Shown here: piece by piece, positions 13,171 to 14,552 of the stretch
Numbering within the stretch: position 1 is the stretch's first letter
How the letters are laid out: each line of letters starts with the position of its first letter
NCBI GenBank assembly: GCA_046049665.1
Contig: JBJOQW010000014.1
Coordinates: 1-14,552, forward strand
DNA: 14,552 bases
Reading direction: 5' to 3'
Source of the DNA: JAAFHS01 sp046049665
GTDB lineage: Bacteria > Pseudomonadota > Alphaproteobacteria > Rhodobacterales > Rhodobacteraceae
Translations under genes and position numbers: made by a program
Notes under the pieces: generated by a model
What the model was told of the DNA's origin: nothing
Databases searched by the model: none
What the model saw: the letters and a program-made list of their open reading frames with translations, nothing else

Positions 13171-14552
13171 GTGTCCGACACGGAAATCAAAGCCGCCGGG
13201 CAGATACCCCGGCGGCTTTTCCATTACAACGCGGGCTTTATGCGCGAACGTCGCTTGCGGCGCATTCTGGCGCTGGCGGGGCATTCCCTTCAGCTTGGGC
13301 TGCCTGGCGCGGATGATGGCGTGGTGGTCTGGGGGCACAGCCCCTATGCGGCGCGGGGCGAGGCTGTGGCGGCGCGGCGCGGTGTGCCGCTGATCCGGGT
13401 CGAGGATGCGTTCCTGCGGTCGGTGCGTCCGGGGCGGGCAGGGGATGCGCCGATCGGGCTGATGCTGGATGATCTGGGCGTGCACTTTGACAGCAGCGCA
13501 CCCTCGCGGCTGGAGGTGATGCTGGCGACGCATGCCTTGGATGATGCAGGGCTTCTGGCGCGGGCGGAATTGGCGATAGCGCGGCTGCGGGCGGCGGATC
13601 TTTCAAAATACAACATGCATGATCCGGGGCTGGCGGTGCCGGAACCGGGCTATGTGCTGGTGATCGACCAGACGCGCGGGGATGCATCCATCCGGCACGG
13701 TGGGGCGTCAGCGGCGACATTCGCGCAGATGCTGGCGGCGGCACGGGCGGACCATCCGGGCAAACGCTTGGTGATCAAGACGCATCCGGAAACGGTGGGC
13801 GGCTATCGGGCGGGGCACTTTGTGCCAGCGGATGGCGATGTGCTGACGGCGCCCGTCTCGCCCTGGGCGGTGCTGGCGGGGGCGGCGGCGGTTTATACGG
13901 TATCCAGCCAGCTGGGCTGGGAAGCGGTGCTGGCAGGCCATCGGCCGGTGGTGTTCGGCCAGCCATGGTATGCGGGCTGGGGTGTGACGGATGACCGCGC
14001 GCCTGTGGCGCGGCGGGGGCGGGTGCTGACCGCGCAGCAGATGTTCGCGGCGGCGATGATCCTGATGCCCGTCTGGTATGACCCCTGCCGGGATCGTCTG
14101 ACGACCCTTGAAGGGGCGATTGACCAGATGGAGGCCGAGGCGCGGGCATTCCGCGAGGATCGTGCAGGCCATGTGGCGATGGGCATGCGGCTGTGGAAGC
14201 GCGGGCGGCTGCAGGCGGTGTTCGGGCGGCATGTGCCCTTGGTGTTTCAGGATGATCCGGCGCGGGCAGGGGCGATGGGGCGGCCTGTGCTGGTCTGGGC
14301 GGGTAAAGAGCCTGCGGGGCTGGCAGCGCCCGTGGTGCGGCGGGTAGAGGATGGGTTCCTGCGGTCACGCGGGCTGGGGGCGGAACTGGTGCCGCCGTTG
14401 TCTTTGGTGACGGACAGCCGGGGAATATACTATGACCCGACGCGCGAAAGCGATCTGGAGCATCTGATCGAGGGGGCCTTGCCGCCCGGTGGGCGGGCGC
14501 GGGCCATGGCGCTGCGGGATCGGTTGGTTCTGGGGGGATTGTCCAAGTACAA
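13171..14552 (+). CDS. kpsC: Capsular polysaccharide biosynthesis protein KpsC, 3' truncated by window end
   Basis: The open frame starts at GTG 13171 and runs off the window after 460 codons; KpsC is normally about 650-700 residues. KpsC is a dual-module Kdo transferase that extends the poly-Kdo linker begun by KpsS. The internal duplication is visible. RRLFHYNAGFMRERRLRRILAL opens the first module, VWGHSPYA and VEDAFLRSVRPG follow, then LSKYNMHDP and LVIDQTRGDAS, VIKTHPE, and VSSQLGWEAVLAG. The second module starts again with VLVWAGKEP, VEDGFLRSRGLG, and ends here at LSKYN. I chose GTG 13171 because the conserved RRLF-YNAGF lies upstream of the first ATG (13240). Its 5-base gap from the lipoprotein gene implies one transcript. 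Confidence 0.92.
   Translation, partial: MSDTEIKAAGQIPRRLFHYNAGFMRERRLRRILALAGHSLQLGLPGADDGVVVWGHSPYAARGEAVAARRGVPLIRVEDAFLRSVRPGRAGDAPIGLMLDDLGVHFDSSAPSRLEVMLATHALDDAGLLARAELAIARLRAADLSKYNMHDPGLAVPEPGYVLVIDQTRGDASIRHGGASAATFAQMLAAARADHPGKRLVIKTHPETVGGYRAGHFVPADGDVLTAPVSPWAVLAGAAAVYTVSSQLGWEAVLAGHRPVVFGQPWYAGWGVTDDRAPVARRGRVLTAQQMFAAAMILMPVWYDPCRDRLTTLEGAIDQMEAEARAFREDRAGHVAMGMRLWKRGRLQAVFGRHVPLVFQDDPARAGAMGRPVLVWAGKEPAGLAAPVVRRVEDGFLRSRGLGAELVPPLSLVTDSRGIYYDPTRESDLEHLIEGALPPGGRARAMALRDRLVLGGLSKY

Overview
The window looks like chromosomal DNA from an alphaproteobacterium of the Rhodobacteraceae (Rhodobacter/Roseobacter relatives). The signs are: high GC; a tRNA-His with A73 and no encoded G-1; an mmcB gene preceded by a GAAC-N7-GAAC box, the alphaproteobacterial LexA operator; a rib-nusB operon; and a small acidic protein of a type I associate with this family. 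There is no phage, transposase, integrase or CRISPR signal. Most of it is core genome, with the start of a capsule locus at the right end.

Layout, left to right. The 3' end of a MATE-type exporter (1-285, +) converges on tex (367-2640, -) across a short spacer that can form two mutually crossing stems. tRNA-His(GTG) lies just upstream of tex on the same strand. A GNAT acetyltransferase (2820-3299, -) is divergent from a 68-residue acidic protein (3405-3611, +). Next comes about 380 bp of non-coding DNA holding two direct copies of a 134-bp hairpin-rich repeat. mmcB (3991-4452, -), an SOS-type DNA repair gene, has a LexA box inside a putative promoter and is divergent from a membrane methyltransferase (4590-5333, +). 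The 5334-5540 gap has the architecture of a 6S RNA gene on the + strand. A secreted META/HslJ-like protein and an SDR oxidoreductase follow, both - strand.

The central operon (10475 down to 6898, -) reads ribE, an unknown gene, ribB, ribH, nusB. RibE, RibB and RibH make riboflavin from ribulose 5-phosphate and the pyrimidine intermediate; NusB is the antitermination factor often found at the end of this cluster. Most junctions overlap or nearly touch. The exception is a 341-bp gap before ribB that contains a nested inverted repeat, whose outer arms belong to the same repeat family as the copies at 3617-3938. RibB carries a C-terminal GTP cyclohydrolase II-like domain that has lost its zinc cysteines, so ribA activity must come from elsewhere. 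ribD is not in the window.

Divergent from ribE is a capsule export/assembly cluster on the + strand: kpsS (Kdo transferase), an outer-membrane polysaccharide export lipoprotein (OPX/Wza family) and the first two thirds of kpsC, cut by the window end. Together they imply an ABC-transporter-dependent (group 2/3-like) capsule on a poly-Kdo lipid linker; the transporter genes would lie outside the window.

The points most worth a second look are the candidate 6S RNA, the repeat family including the nested hairpin inside the rib operon, the LexA-controlled and possibly leaderless mmcB, the unknown gene inside the rib operon, and the degenerate RibBA-type RibB. I see no clearly new multi-gene system.
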